From: JANQPX01 sp965204405
Lineage (GTDB): Bacteria; Pseudomonadota; Alphaproteobacteria; Geminicoccales; Geminicoccaceae
Assembly: GCA_965204405.1 (NCBI GenBank)
Contig: CBDBEN010000004.1
Location: forward strand, 806,001-870,000
Direction of reading: 5' to 3'
DNA: 64,000 nt
This document shows, piece by piece, positions 53,394-62,703 of the stretch (position 1 is the first letter of the stretch; every line of letters starts with the position of its first letter). The position numbers and the translations under genes are program-made. The notes under the pieces are model-generated. The model searched no databases and had not been told where the DNA came from. It worked only from the letters and a program-made list of their open reading frames with translations.

Positions 53394-53674
53394 GGCAGGA
53401 TCACCCGGTCATTGTGGGTGACCAACGGCTTTTGGTGAGGCGCCTTCAACTCGAGGAGAAGCGCCTCACCGGCAGCCGTCGGCACCAAAATAGAGCCCGG
53501 CCCGTCAGCCCAGCCCCGCTTCCTGAGAAGACCGGCGACAATCATGGCTTCGACCGCTGCCGTATCGCCGAACCGCCGCTGCAGCATCACCTCCGACATA
53601 CCCCGGACTGCCTTCGGCATAGCGCAGAGCTGGTCGAGAATCTGATAATGAACACTGCCAAATCGAATCTGCAT
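53378..53674 (-). CDS. Hypothetical small protein, winged-helix-like
   Basis: 98 residues. The first 60 have helical pattern IRFGSVHYQILDQLCAMPKAVRGMSEVMLQRRFGDTAAVEAMIVAGLLRKRGW, close to a winged-helix arrangement (helix, MSEVMLQRRFG, then AGLLRKRGW). I infer possible DNA binding. Convergent with, and overlapping the end of, the metallo-beta-lactamase-fold gene by 16 bases. Confidence 0.55.
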   Translation of the reverse strand: MQIRFGSVHYQILDQLCAMPKAVRGMSEVMLQRRFGDTAAVEAMIVAGLLRKRGWADGPGSILVPTAAGEALLLELKAPHQKPLVTHNDRVILPQRSS

Positions 53675-53869
53675 AGCACGACATCATCGCGATAAAATTT
53701 CCGCGCGGCAATCGTTATATTCGCCCTTTGGTTGCTGACCACCAAACTGCAGAGCGGCTTCCATCAGCCAATGCCCTTCTCCGGATTCCGGCATCGCCTC
53801 AGGTAGGAGCTGTCAGTCAACGACCAATTAGGCTGTTGAGCTTGATAGTGAACAAGTTATTCTAGCCCG

Positions 53870-54256
53870 ATGAAAATTATGACCATCTTCCCAGTTGCCC
53901 TCCGACGCTTCTACGAACGCCCCATGCGCAAGGGTGCGATGATGACGTGGAAGGAAGCGAAAGCTTTCTATTGGTTATCTTTCGGCTGGGTTGTTCTTTT
54001 GCTAATTTTTGCTTTTAGCGCCTATTGGGAGAGCGATGCACTTAGCCGGCAGGCGGTGATGTTTTGGTCTTTTTCAGCTTTTTTTTTGTTTGGCCTAACT
54101 ATCTTCGCGACAGTTCTATGTGGGTATCATAGGCGCGATCAGATTGAATCCGAGAACGAAGAACCAATCGACCTATCGAAAGCTTATCTAGGTGGCGCAT
54201 TAGCGGCTATATTAGCGCCGTTTGTTCATTTCATACTTGATTACTTTAGAGGGTAG
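53870..54256 (+). CDS. Hypothetical membrane protein
   Basis: 128 residues with three hydrophobic segments (about 37 to 52, 63 to 83 and 106 to 124) and a charged loop. No recognised motif. Composition is AT-richer than the surrounding core. A stem GGGTAGCT / AGCTACCC lies just past its stop but lacks a T-tract. Confidence 0.5.
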   Translation: MKIMTIFPVALRRFYERPMRKGAMMTWKEAKAFYWLSFGWVVLLLIFAFSAYWESDALSRQAVMFWSFSAFFLFGLTIFATVLCGYHRRDQIESENEEPIDLSKAYLGGALAAILAPFVHFILDYFRG

Positions 54257-54339
54257 CTCGGTACGTATAGCTACCCCTTCCCGAAATGTATGTTAGTCCG
54301 TCACCATGGCTAAGGCGCAGGATCAGGGTCAAAATCGAC

Positions 54340-55572
54340 CTACTGCCCCTCTTCTCCGGGAATGAGGTTGCTTAGTCTGTCCCATCCTTCGCCTAAAACC
54401 TCAGCAGCGCTTTCAGCGACGTCCACTTGGGCATTGATAAAGCTATCCACAGCATCAAAACCTGCTTGGACGGCCGGCCTTGCCGCCTCCATAGCACTAT
54501 CGAAAGCTGAGTCAGCTGGCGTTCTGGCGTATGCTTCTCCGCCCGTAACACCTGCCGCAAGGCCAACGGCCGGCGCTGCCAAGGTTCCAAGACCGCTCGT
54601 GCCAGCCATCGTCAGGGCGGCGGCGCCGGTACCAGCTACAAAGCTTGCAGCCGCATTATCAGCCCTCTTCGCGCCTTCTACCACGGCAGCGGTGGCTTTC
54701 TCAGTCCAGGATCCTTCGATTGTTACGGCAGCGGTAATGCCTGTGACTACGGGATCGAAGGCAAGGCCAATTCCAGTCGCAGTACGGCCGTATCTGGAAG
54801 CCTTACCAGCTGCATCTTCAAGAATATCACGCATCGCGCCCCCTTTTGCTGGGTGAGCCGCAAGGGCATCTGCTGCGGTTTTTTGCTTGGTGAGCGCTGT
54901 CACATAGTCACGGTTTAGAACGGTAGACCCCGGACTTACCGGGAGATTGCTGGTGGGGTGCCGACCAAGGGTATCAGTGACCGTTTTAATACTCTTGATG
55001 TTGGCATGCTGCTCGGCGAAAGCGAAACCACCTGCTGCACCTGCAACAGCGTACCCAGCAATATCAAGACCTCCCGGACGATCAAAGCCCCCAGTTTTGC
55101 CCTGTTGCTGTTCCAACCCAGCATTCACGTCGCGATCAATGCCGCCGGCCAGTGTAACGTCCGGTCCGTAGCCGCGATGGCTGTTGAGGCTTGCATTGCC
55201 CGAGGGGCCCAGGCCCGCGAATTCACTGGCATGTTCCTGGCCGATGGAGCCGCCCTCGGAAGTGAGGCCCGAAAACTCATTCGCGTGGGCGAAGCTGTCG
55301 CGCGCGGCCTTCTCGGCGGTTCGATCGGCGGTGTTCGCTGCAGCGCTCATGGCGCTGTCGAACGAGTCCTTTTTAGATCCGCCGATCCCGGCACGCTCGG
55401 ACTCGTGATTGCCGCTGTGGCTGGTGCGACCGCTGCCATTCGAGGATGAGCTGCCACTCTTCGACGACTTGTCGTTGCTATTGTTGCGGTCATTTTTTCC
55501 GCCGCCCGCGCGGTCGTTGCCGGCAGATGAGCTGCCGCTTGAAGCACCAACGCCACCACTCGAGCCGACCAT
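54340..55572 (-). CDS. Ser/Gly/Asn-rich protein of unknown function
   Basis: 410 residues from ATG 55572, with GAGGAG upstream (a TTG at 55590 is also in frame). No signal peptide. Residues 1 to 65 are low-complexity Ser/Gly/Asn/Lys; 65 to 180 contain Ala/Glu helices and Gly-rich segments with GSIGQEHASEFAGLGP; 180 to 330 hold GLDIAGYAVAGAAGGFAFAEQ and several Gly/Ala zipper-like helices resembling membrane-inserting segments; a C-terminal helical part follows to LIPGEEGQ. Looks like an exported effector or structural protein, but no toxin or secretion motif is recognisable. Isolated, followed by a weak hairpin on the other side. Confidence 0.6.
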   Translation of the reverse strand: MVGSSGGVGASSGSSSAGNDRAGGGKNDRNNSNDKSSKSGSSSSNGSGRTSHSGNHESERAGIGGSKKDSFDSAMSAAANTADRTAEKAARDSFAHANEFSGLTSEGGSIGQEHASEFAGLGPSGNASLNSHRGYGPDVTLAGGIDRDVNAGLEQQQGKTGGFDRPGGLDIAGYAVAGAAGGFAFAEQHANIKSIKTVTDTLGRHPTSNLPVSPGSTVLNRDYVTALTKQKTAADALAAHPAKGGAMRDILEDAAGKASRYGRTATGIGLAFDPVVTGITAAVTIEGSWTEKATAAVVEGAKRADNAAASFVAGTGAAALTMAGTSGLGTLAAPAVGLAAGVTGGEAYARTPADSAFDSAMEAARPAVQAGFDAVDSFINAQVDVAESAAEVLGEGWDRLSNLIPGEEGQ

Positions 55573-55909
55573 CTCAACTCTCCTCGACAATAAGAATCAT
55601 GTATCAAAACAAGATATATAAACAATAGAAAAAGCAATACATTTAATCAATATTTGAAAAGTTGAAACAATAATCGAAATTTCAGTTGTTAATTGACATT
55701 TTCCTCTCAATCCACAACATTTCAATTAAATGATGACATGTGCATCGGACTTTCATCTTTAGAATTGCCACGCCATTTGCCATCGACTCTCTCGCGCATC
55801 TCCCTGGATGCCACATCGACGCCGGCCACGCTCCTGCAGACAACCTTGGTTTTCGCGCCCGCTCTGGTCTATCTATGCGGGAGCGAGGTTGCGATTGGAG
55901 GATAGGTTG
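55573..55909. other. AT-rich divergent intergenic region
   Basis: About 340 bases between divergent genes. The middle, 55590-55750, is very AT-rich. It must hold promoters for both sides; no operator is obvious. Confidence 0.45.
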
Positions 55910-57589
55910 ATGCGGATTGGCGGAATAAGCTGGGTACTGGCTCTGGTCACGGCAGCTGGGTTGCTGCAACCGGGTGCGGCACGTGCCAAGGAGGAGCTGG
56001 TGATCGGGGTGAGCCAATTTCCGACCGCGTTTCACCCCAACCTCGAAAGCCATGTCACCCAGGGCTACATCCTTGCCATGACGCAGCGGCCGTTCACCGG
56101 CTATGACGCGGATTGGAAGCTGGTCTGCATGCTATGCACCGAGTTGCCAACGCTGGAGAACGGCAAGGCTGTGATCGAAAAGCAGGATGATGGCAGCGAC
56201 GGCATTGCGCTCACCTATACCATTCAGGAAGGCGCTACCTGGGGTGACGGCGTCCCGGTGACGACGGCGGACGTGGTGTTCACCGACGAGGTGGGCAAGC
56301 ATCCGGACAGCGGTGTCGTCAATGCCGAGCTTTACCGGCGCATCACCGCAATCGACGTGATCGATGAGAAGACTTTCACCATGCATGTCGATCGTGTGTC
56401 GTTCGAATACAACGCGATCAACGACTTCGAGCTGATCCCGGCTCACATCGAGCGGCCGATTTTCGAAGAGGATCCTGCCGCCTATCGAAATCGCACCGCC
56501 TACGATACCGATACCACCAATCCAGGATTGCACTTCGGCCCCTACAAGGTGACGGAACTATCGAGCGGCGCCTATGTCGTGCTCGAGCCGAACCCAAACT
56601 GGTGGGGCGAAGCACCTTTCTTCAAAAAGATCGTGATCAAGGCGATCGAGAATACTGCTGCGCTCGAGGCCAACCTGCTCGCCGGCGATATCGACATGAT
56701 CGCGGGCGAGGTCGGCCCTACCATCGATCAGGCGCTTGCCTTCGAAAAGCGCCATGGCGATCGCTTCGAGATCGTCTACAAGCCCGGTCTGATCTACGAA
56801 CATCTCGATCTCAATCTCGACAACCCGATCCTGGCTGACCGGAGAGTGCGCCAGGCCTTGATCCAGGGCATCGATCGCCAGGCGATGAGCGAGCAGCTTT
56901 TCGAAGGCCGCCAGCCGGTCGCTCATGGCAGCGTGCATCCGCTGGACTGGGTTTATTTCGAACAAGTGCCGCAATATCAGGAAAACCTGGAGGCAGCCGC
57001 CGCCCTTCTGGACGAAGCCGGCTGGACCGACATGAAGGACGGTATTCGTCACAATGAGGCGGGAGAGCCTCTCACTCTTGAGCTTATGACCACCGCAGGC
57101 AACCGCACCCGCGAGCTTGTCCAGCAGGTGCTGCAGAGCAACTGGCAGCGCCTCGGCATCGAGATCACCATTCGCAACGAGCCGGCGCGCGTCTTCTTCG
57201 GAGAGACCACGAATAAGCGAAAATTCACCGGGCTTGCCATGTTCGCCTGGATTTCCTCACCGGAGAACGTGCCGAGGAGCACCCTGCATTCCGAGGAAAT
57301 TCCCATGGCCGAAACCGGCTGGGCCGGACAGAACTATACCGGCTTCAAGAACGCCCGCGTTGACGAGTTGATCGACGATATCGAGATCGAGCTCGATCGG
57401 GAGAAGCGCCTTTCGATGTGGCAGGAGCTGCAGACCATCTACGCCACCGAGCTTCCGGCGATCCCGCTCTATTTTCGTGCCAACAGCCACATCTGGCCGA
57501 CATGGCTGAAAGGCGTGGTCCCGACCGGCCACATGGATTCCAGCGCACACGGGGTCGAGCACTGGCGGGCGGAGGGGGCGACCAACTGA
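55910..57589 (+). CDS. Peptide-type ABC importer, substrate-binding protein (SBP_bac_5)
   Basis: 559 residues from ATG 55910 (GGAGGATAGG upstream). Signal peptide ISWVLALVTAAGLLQPGAARA. The fold opens LVIGVSQFPTAFHPNLESHVTQGYILAMTQRPF; YTIQEGATWGDGVPVTTADVVF is the family signature near residue 105. The C-terminal part has IYATELPAIPLYFRANSHIWP. Dpp/Opp/nickel-type binder; exact substrate unknown. First of three genes with no ATPase behind them. Confidence 0.92.
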   Translation: MRIGGISWVLALVTAAGLLQPGAARAKEELVIGVSQFPTAFHPNLESHVTQGYILAMTQRPFTGYDADWKLVCMLCTELPTLENGKAVIEKQDDGSDGIALTYTIQEGATWGDGVPVTTADVVFTDEVGKHPDSGVVNAELYRRITAIDVIDEKTFTMHVDRVSFEYNAINDFELIPAHIERPIFEEDPAAYRNRTAYDTDTTNPGLHFGPYKVTELSSGAYVVLEPNPNWWGEAPFFKKIVIKAIENTAALEANLLAGDIDMIAGEVGPTIDQALAFEKRHGDRFEIVYKPGLIYEHLDLNLDNPILADRRVRQALIQGIDRQAMSEQLFEGRQPVAHGSVHPLDWVYFEQVPQYQENLEAAAALLDEAGWTDMKDGIRHNEAGEPLTLELMTTAGNRTRELVQQVLQSNWQRLGIEITIRNEPARVFFGETTNKRKFTGLAMFAWISSPENVPRSTLHSEEIPMAETGWAGQNYTGFKNARVDELIDDIEIELDREKRLSMWQELQTIYATELPAIPLYFRANSHIWPTWLKGVVPTGHMDSSAHGVEHWRAEGATN

Positions 57590-57611
57590 GCCTCTGATCT
57601 GAGCGCCTTTC

Positions 57612-58565
57612 TTGCTCCGCTATCTTGCTCACCGATCCTTCGAGGCGGCTCTCGTGCTGCTGCTGATGTCGTTCGTCATCTACATCCTGCTGGGGTTGAT
57701 GCCAGGTGATCCGATCGACATCATGGCGAGCGGTGATCCCGACATGACCACGGCGGACATCGCACGCCTGAAGGCGCTCCACGGCCTCGACCAGCCGCTT
57801 GCACAACGATACTGGCAATGGCTCACGGCCGCCGTGAGCGGAGACTTCGGGTTTTCCAGGCTGCATACGCGTCCGGTTCTGGAGGTACTGTGGCCGAGGC
57901 TGTCGAACACTGCGGTGCTGATGGGCGTCTCCTTCGTGCTTGCCCTGGCGATTGCCATCCCGGCCGGCGTGATCGCGGCGGTGCGCCAGCGCACATGGCT
58001 CGACTACGGCATCAACATGGTCGCCTTCGCCGGCTTTTCGTTGCCCTCCTTCTGGCTGGCGCTGCTGATGATCCTGTTGTTCTCGGTTCAGCTCGGCTGG
58101 CTGCCGGCCGGCGGCGTGCAGAGTGTTGGCAAGGACGACTGGGCGGATTGGCTGCTGCATCTGATCATGCCGGTCTCGGCCCTGACCGTTCTGACAATGG
58201 GCCGGATCATCCGCTTCACCCGTGGCGCCATGCTCGAAGCCTTGCGCCAGGACTACATCAGAACCGCAAGGGCCAAGGGGCTTTCCGCCTATGGCGTCGT
58301 CGCCGGCCATGCGCTGCAAAATGCGATGATCCCGGTAATCACCGTGCTGGCGCTTGATTTCGGCGCCCTTTTTTCCGGTGCCCTCGTGATCGAGCAGATT
58401 TTTTCATATCAGGGCATGGGCAAGCTGATCTACGATTCGATCCTCGGCTCCGACTTCAACGTCGCCCTGGTGGGCCTGCTGTTCGCGACAATGCTGACAC
58501 TTCTCAGCAATCTCGGCGCCGATCTGCTCTATGGCTGGCTCGATCCGAGAATTTCTTATGAATAA
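57612..58565 (+). CDS. Peptide-type ABC importer, DppB-like permease
   Basis: 317 residues from TTG 57612. About six helices. N-terminal FVIYILLGLMPGDPIDIMASGDP, the EAA loop near residue 212 (FTRGAMLEALRQDYIRTARAKGLS) and the GALVIEQIFSYQGMGKLIYDSILGSDF tail identify the DppB family. Overlaps the next permease by eight bases. Confidence 0.92.
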   Translation: MLRYLAHRSFEAALVLLLMSFVIYILLGLMPGDPIDIMASGDPDMTTADIARLKALHGLDQPLAQRYWQWLTAAVSGDFGFSRLHTRPVLEVLWPRLSNTAVLMGVSFVLALAIAIPAGVIAAVRQRTWLDYGINMVAFAGFSLPSFWLALLMILLFSVQLGWLPAGGVQSVGKDDWADWLLHLIMPVSALTVLTMGRIIRFTRGAMLEALRQDYIRTARAKGLSAYGVVAGHALQNAMIPVITVLALDFGALFSGALVIEQIFSYQGMGKLIYDSILGSDFNVALVGLLFATMLTLLSNLGADLLYGWLDPRISYE

Positions 58566-59511
58566 GACATCGGCGCCCCCCGGCAATCATTGGACCTCGC
58601 CACCTCTCCAGCAAAGCGCTTCGCCTTGGGCGCTGGTCTGGCGGCGGTTCAAACGGCATCAACTTGCGGTGGCGAGCGGCTGTTTGCTGGTGATGTTGGC
58701 AATGGCCAGCTTGGCAGCGCCTCTGATCGCGGAAATTCTTGGCCAGCAGGTCGATGCAGTCGACCTGTTCAAGCGCTTCAGCCCACCGGGCGACGGGCAC
58801 CCGCTGGGAACGGACGAGCTCGGCCGGGATCTGCTGCTGCGCCTGCTCTATGGCGGGCAAATCTCCCTGCTGGTCGGTCTCGCGGGTGCCATGGCGGCAG
58901 CGGTGATCGGCACGGTCATCGGGCTGATCGCCGGCTATGCCGGCGGTAGAATAGACGCCTTTCTTATGCGCCTGACCGACGCGGTGATCGCCTTGCCTAT
59001 CCTTCCTCTCCTCATTGTTCTGGCAGCGCTCGACTTCACCAAGCTTGGCCTGCCGGCAACAGTCATGCGCTCGTCCTATGGCAGCTTGTACATCATCCTG
59101 GGCATTATCGCCCTCGTCGGCTGGACGACGGTGGCGCGCCTGGTTCGCGGCGCCACGTTGTCGGTTAGGGAGCGGGACTATGTCCGCGCGGCCGTGGCCC
59201 TCGGATCGAGACCAGGACGCATCGTTATCCGCCACATTCTGCCCAATGTCGTCTCCCCGATCATCGTTGCCACCACGCTATCCGTAGGCAATGTCATCCT
59301 GACCGAATCGATCCTGAGCTTTCTCGGCCTCGGCATTCAGCCGCCCTTGCCGAGCTGGGGTAATATGCTGACCAATGCCCAGGAACTGATCTGGCAAGCG
59401 CCGCTGCTCGCGGTCTATCCGGGCCTTCTGATCTTCACCACCGTGATCGCCTTCAATTTCCTGGGCGATGGCCTCCAGGACGCCCTCGATCCCCGCGCCA
59501 ACGATCCTTAG
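58558..59511 (+). CDS. Peptide-type ABC importer, DppC-like permease
   Basis: 317 residues from ATG 58558. N-terminal helix, then HPLGTDELGRDLLLRLLYGGQISLLVG (the DppC signature), the EAA loop RERDYVRAAVALGSRPGRIVIRHILPN, and FLGLGIQPPLPSWGNML. Forms the channel with the DppB-like protein. The expected DppD/DppF ATPase genes do not follow; the next 450 bases are empty. Confidence 0.93.
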   Translation: MNKTSAPPGNHWTSPPLQQSASPWALVWRRFKRHQLAVASGCLLVMLAMASLAAPLIAEILGQQVDAVDLFKRFSPPGDGHPLGTDELGRDLLLRLLYGGQISLLVGLAGAMAAAVIGTVIGLIAGYAGGRIDAFLMRLTDAVIALPILPLLIVLAALDFTKLGLPATVMRSSYGSLYIILGIIALVGWTTVARLVRGATLSVRERDYVRAAVALGSRPGRIVIRHILPNVVSPIIVATTLSVGNVILTESILSFLGLGIQPPLPSWGNMLTNAQELIWQAPLLAVYPGLLIFTTVIAFNFLGDGLQDALDPRANDP

Positions 59512-59958
59512 AGCAGCAATCTGGATCTCTCCTACCAGTAGGGGATTTGAGGATTATACCCCATTAATTGATTAAACTATCTTCATGTTGTGAGCTTCGT
59601 CACAGTTACGAGCGTCGAATTCCGCCAGGATAACCCCAATGCTGATGTCGCGGGGCTGCACGATCATGTCGATGGTGAGCGCCCCCCCAAGTCTCCCAAC
59701 GACTCCCCCTCTCGGCGGTGCTCGCGGCGTCAGCAGCCCCCTCGTTTTTTGCCATAAAGGCTATTGACGTGCTTTAATGAGAACCTATCCCGAATAAGGA
59801 TGCTCCAGTCCGCATTTTCCGGGCCGAGAAGATTTCCTCGGGATGAATGGCGCCCGGACGCTGACATCGCTTGCGAGGCGGTAGAGCAAAGCGGGCGCTT
59901 TAATCGAGCTTCCCTGACCTTGGAAAGATTGCGCCGTCGACGTGAGTGGATATTGACC
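59512..59958. other. Intergenic region after the ABC permease genes
   Basis: About 450 bases; no ATPase remnant and no convincing gene. A short ribosome site (GTGGATATTGACC) at its end serves the DUF1127 gene. Confidence 0.45.
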
Positions 59959-60252
59959 ATGGTTTCTTCGCATAGCTTGCCGACATCTGAAGACTCGCGG
60001 TCCGTGGCAAGCCGCATCCAGACGATGTTTTCAGCCCTGGTCAGCGCATCGTGGCCACGTCTGGCGGAGTGGCGGCGCTGCAGGCGGGACCAGCAGCAGC
60101 ATTTCGGCTCTCTAAGCGATCAGGCACTTGCCGACATCGGCTTGCAGCGAAGCGAAATGAGGGCCGCCGAATATGGCATCATGCCACCCCACCAGGCCCT
60201 TGCCGTCGCGAGCGACCGAAAGGCTGCCAATGATCGGTGTTCATGCTGTTAG
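59959..60252 (+). CDS. DUF1127 protein
   Basis: 97 residues. The first 45 are variable, then the Arg-rich DUF1127 segment WRRCRRDQQQHFGSLSDQALADIGLQRSEMRAAEYG, which forms an amphipathic helix pair. Alphaproteobacterial DUF1127 proteins bind RNA or affect stress and phosphate/carbon responses. The frame upstream to 59764 lacks conservation. Stop at 60250-60252. Confidence 0.82.
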   Translation: MVSSHSLPTSEDSRSVASRIQTMFSALVSASWPRLAEWRRCRRDQQQHFGSLSDQALADIGLQRSEMRAAEYGIMPPHQALAVASDRKAANDRCSCC

Positions 60253-60560
60253 TGGTGTGACTGTCCTGATGTCCGCAGAAAATAATATGGTCGCATAACA
60301 GCTAAGAATAGAGCAACGAAAATGGCTGCGCGAGAGCTACCGCTCACACCGATTATCTGCACATTGCCCTAGCTCGAATGTTGATCGCCGACGGAAATCC
60401 GGCCTCGCAGGTTGTCTAGGAGATATTGTGCCGGACCAATCGATATCACGCGGCACTCGCGAGAAGGCCCCGCATATGACGATGGGTCAGGATAAGAAAA
60501 TAATGTCATTATGTCAAAATCTTAGCTTGGCCGCTGAGCGTCAGCGCACGGCATTGTCCA
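60253..60560. other. Intergenic region
   Basis: About 300 bases with nothing I can support; no stable hairpin or promoter stands out. Confidence 0.35.
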
Positions 60561-60716
60561 TCAGCCCAGCGGGTTACCGAGTTTGGTTTGATCCATTTGC
60601 AACAGCCGTTCGCTGAGCGAGCCGGGCGCTGATTGGCTGTAGTGCGATGGCACCGTCAGAGAAATCGCGCAGGTGAAGGCAAGGGCCAAAATTCCAAGAA
60701 GCATAAGACGTCGCAT
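60561..60716 (-). CDS. Small secreted peptide, 51 aa
   Basis: ATG 60716 has GAAGGAAAG seven to eight bases upstream. The first 20 residues, MRRLMLLGILALAFTCAISL, make a clean signal peptide; the rest (TVPSHYSQSAPGSLSERLLQ and a short tail ending GNPLG) is polar, with no Cys besides the one in the signal. Below the size limit of the usual gene callers. No known homolog. Good ribosome site and signal make it believable. Confidence 0.5.
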   Translation of the reverse strand: MRRLMLLGILALAFTCAISLTVPSHYSQSAPGSLSERLLQMDQTKLGNPLG

Positions 60717-61005
60717 GGCTTTCTTTCCTTCTCTCTTCAGGTTCCATGCACCATTCTATACAGCGATAGGCTAACGGATCGAAAGGGTAAATCGACTCAC
60801 ATGTGCCTAAAATGAAACATACTGTTGTTTTAAAAACACACGCCCTGCTCTCCCCCCTCTTTTTCGACGGGCACTGGCAGCCAATTCGGGAAGATTGGAG
60901 TCATGCCGCTTAGCTATTTTCGCTGAGCTGAAACGCCACGCTTTCCGACTATCAGCGATGGCTGCATCCATGACCATATTGCCGGAATCGGCCCGGCCTG
61001 AGATT

Positions 61006-61248
61006 TTAGCGGAGTCTCCCCGGGAGCGCGGCTAGCCATCCTTCGAGCGTGTCATATTGATCACGCTCTTCCTTCATGCTGGACTTTAAGAGTTCGAAAG
61101 CCGAAGGGCAGCCGCTTTCTTTGGCAGCCTGGTCGAGCTGTTTTCGAACGTCATCAGGCGATGCCTCCAATACCGCCTCGGCGCAAGCCTGAAGGACCTC
61201 GTCCTCGCTCATGTCGGGGGTGATCTTCAGTACGTCGTCGCCAGTCAT
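61006..61248 (-). CDS. Small acidic helical protein, unknown
   Basis: 80 residues from ATG 61248, with AAGGGCGG seven bases upstream; the frame runs on to GTG 61332, so a 108-residue version is possible. The helical, acidic sequence DMSEDEVLQACAEAVLEASPDDVRKQLDQAAKE has no family I recognise. Palindromic element copy D lies 120 bases upstream. Confidence 0.5.
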   Translation of the reverse strand: MTGDDVLKITPDMSEDEVLQACAEAVLEASPDDVRKQLDQAAKESGCPSAFELLKSSMKEERDQYDTLEGWLAALPGRLR

Positions 61249-61368
61249 CGTCGAGCCGCCCTTGTTCCGCATCAATGGATCATCGATACGCTTCGCATCC
61301 ATTATTTGCCAGGTCCATTCGACTGATGGCACATAGAAGACACGCAGGAAGCGAACTGCAGGATAGCG

Positions 61369-61505
61369 TTAGAGCGTCTCCGGCTGAGGTTTATGCGGTG
61401 CCAGCCCTCTCCCCCGCCCAACCACCCGATATGGTCGGGATCCTGGGGGTGGTTGGGCGGGGGAGAGGGCTGGCACCGCGTAAACCTAAACCGGAAACGC
61501 TCTAG
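61369..61505. repeat. CTAG-bounded palindromic element, copy D (137 bp)
   Basis: The most symmetric copy: two 59-base arms with about five differences, from TTAGAGCGTCTCC to GGAAACGCTCTAG. The arms contain GCCAGCCCTCTCCCCCGCCC. Both ends are of the GAGCG type. The roughly 19-base loop includes ATATGGTCGGGATCCTGG, i.e. the opposite orientation to the loops of A, B and C. Confidence 0.92.
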
Positions 61506-61509
61506 CATG

Positions 61510-61537
61510 AAAAAGGGAGCCCAAATAAGGCTCCCTT
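61510..61537 (-). terminator. Rho-independent terminator of the cold-shock gene
   Basis: AAGGGAGCC and GGCTCCCTT form a nine-base stem around CAAATAA. On the minus strand it is followed by five T residues. About 85 bases after the cold-shock stop, directly beside copy D. Confidence 0.85.
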
Positions 61538-61621
61538 CTCAAAGTTACGAGACGGCGTGCTGCCCTACGGGCCTGCCGACGCCGGTCGTTTCATGAATTC
61601 GTTATATGATCGATTGCTATG

Positions 61622-61831
61622 CTAGTCGTGAACGACGAGATTCTCCGCCGAAGACTTGCCGTTTCTTCCGGGAACAAGCTCGAACTCGACCTTTTGCCCT
61701 TCGCGCAGACTTTGCAGTCCGGCACGCTCCACCGCGGAGATATGCACGAACGCGTCATTCGACCCGTCGTCCGGCTGGATGAATCCATAACCCTTCGTCG
61801 GGTTGAACCACTTCACAGTTCCAGTAGCCAC
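61622..61831 (-). CDS. Cold-shock domain protein
   Basis: 69 residues from GTG 61831 with AAAGGAG five bases upstream. RNP1 KGYGFI and RNP2 DAFVHISAV are intact: TGTVKWFNPTKGYGFIQPDDG. Single-strand nucleic-acid chaperone. The frame upstream to 61867 would add an unconserved extension. Ends in VVHD. Confidence 0.93.
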   Translation of the reverse strand: MATGTVKWFNPTKGYGFIQPDDGSNDAFVHISAVERAGLQSLREGQKVEFELVPGRNGKSSAENLVVHD

Positions 61832-62017
61832 CGCTACTCCTTTCACTACATCGTCATCACGGAACAAAACGACCGTTCCGCTCGTCTGGTCAGAGATGAG
61901 GTTGATTTACTTTCGACGCAGCAAAGTTGCCATCGACCGAATGCCATCAAGATCAAACATGACCGATCAACCCCTAATTTGAGCAAACTGATCGAATATG
62001 CAAGGCTTTGTCGACTC

Positions 62018-62593
62018 ATGAGCGTAAAAAAGCGCGACAATCTGTCCATATCACCATGGATTCGGCGGTTTACCCCCTTAATACCCCCGGAATGCGAGGT
62101 GCTTGATCTGGCCGCAGGTCGCGGCAGGCATAGCCTCTGCTTTCTTGAACGGGGCTGCAACGTTACGGCAGTAGACCGCGATATCGAGGCACTCGAAACC
62201 CTGTCGGCAAACGTGGCCGAGGGCACAGATCGGCTGGAGATCATTCAGGCGGATCTCGAGGATGGCTCGCCCTTCCCCCTGACTGACCGCCGCTTCGATG
62301 CCGTGGTCGTGGTCAACTATCTCTGGCGCCCCCTGTTCCCCCGCATCCTCGATGCACTCGATCGTCATGGCCTCCTTCTCTACGAGACTTTCGCCACAGG
62401 CCAGGAGGCTCTGGGACGCCCCTCAAATCCAGACTTCCTGCTGAAGCCCGGCGAACTGCTGGACCTCATCGCCGGCCGCTTGAACGTGGTCGCTTATGAG
62501 CATGGCCGGGTTGAAGGAGCGTCGGGACCGGCGATCAAGCAGCGGATCGCCGCCACCGGAAAGGCCGAAGCCGTTTCCCTCACGCCATTCTGA
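62018..62593 (+). CDS. SAM-dependent class I methyltransferase
   Basis: 191 residues from ATG 62018; the longer frame upstream overlaps the cold-shock gene and is not coding. SAM site EVLDLAAGRGRHSLCFLERGCNVTAVDRD, acidic motif IIQADLEDG, and VVVVNYLWRPLFPRIL. Related to TehB/SAM-binding domain proteins; substrate unknown. Confidence 0.87.
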   Translation: MSVKKRDNLSISPWIRRFTPLIPPECEVLDLAAGRGRHSLCFLERGCNVTAVDRDIEALETLSANVAEGTDRLEIIQADLEDGSPFPLTDRRFDAVVVVNYLWRPLFPRILDALDRHGLLLYETFATGQEALGRPSNPDFLLKPGELLDLIAGRLNVVAYEHGRVEGASGPAIKQRIAATGKAEAVSLTPF

Positions 62594-62703
62594 GTTCCCG
62601 CAGCCACGCCGCATCTTTGCATTCCCCAGCCACCCCTCTAGAAAAGAACAGATAATGCCCAGCAGCTCTGCTGCCTGACTTGTTGCAACATGAGGAATGA
62701 ACC

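Larger units (their letters stand above)
61249..61621. other. Intergenic region with palindromic copy D and a terminator
   Basis: Between two minus-strand genes. Contains copy D of the CTAG-bounded element and the cold-shock terminator. If the small gene begins at 61332, the first 80 bases are coding. Confidence 0.6.

Noticed and set aside
59512..59958. ATPase remnant after the DppB/DppC genes
   Set aside because: No Walker or ABC signature in any frame.
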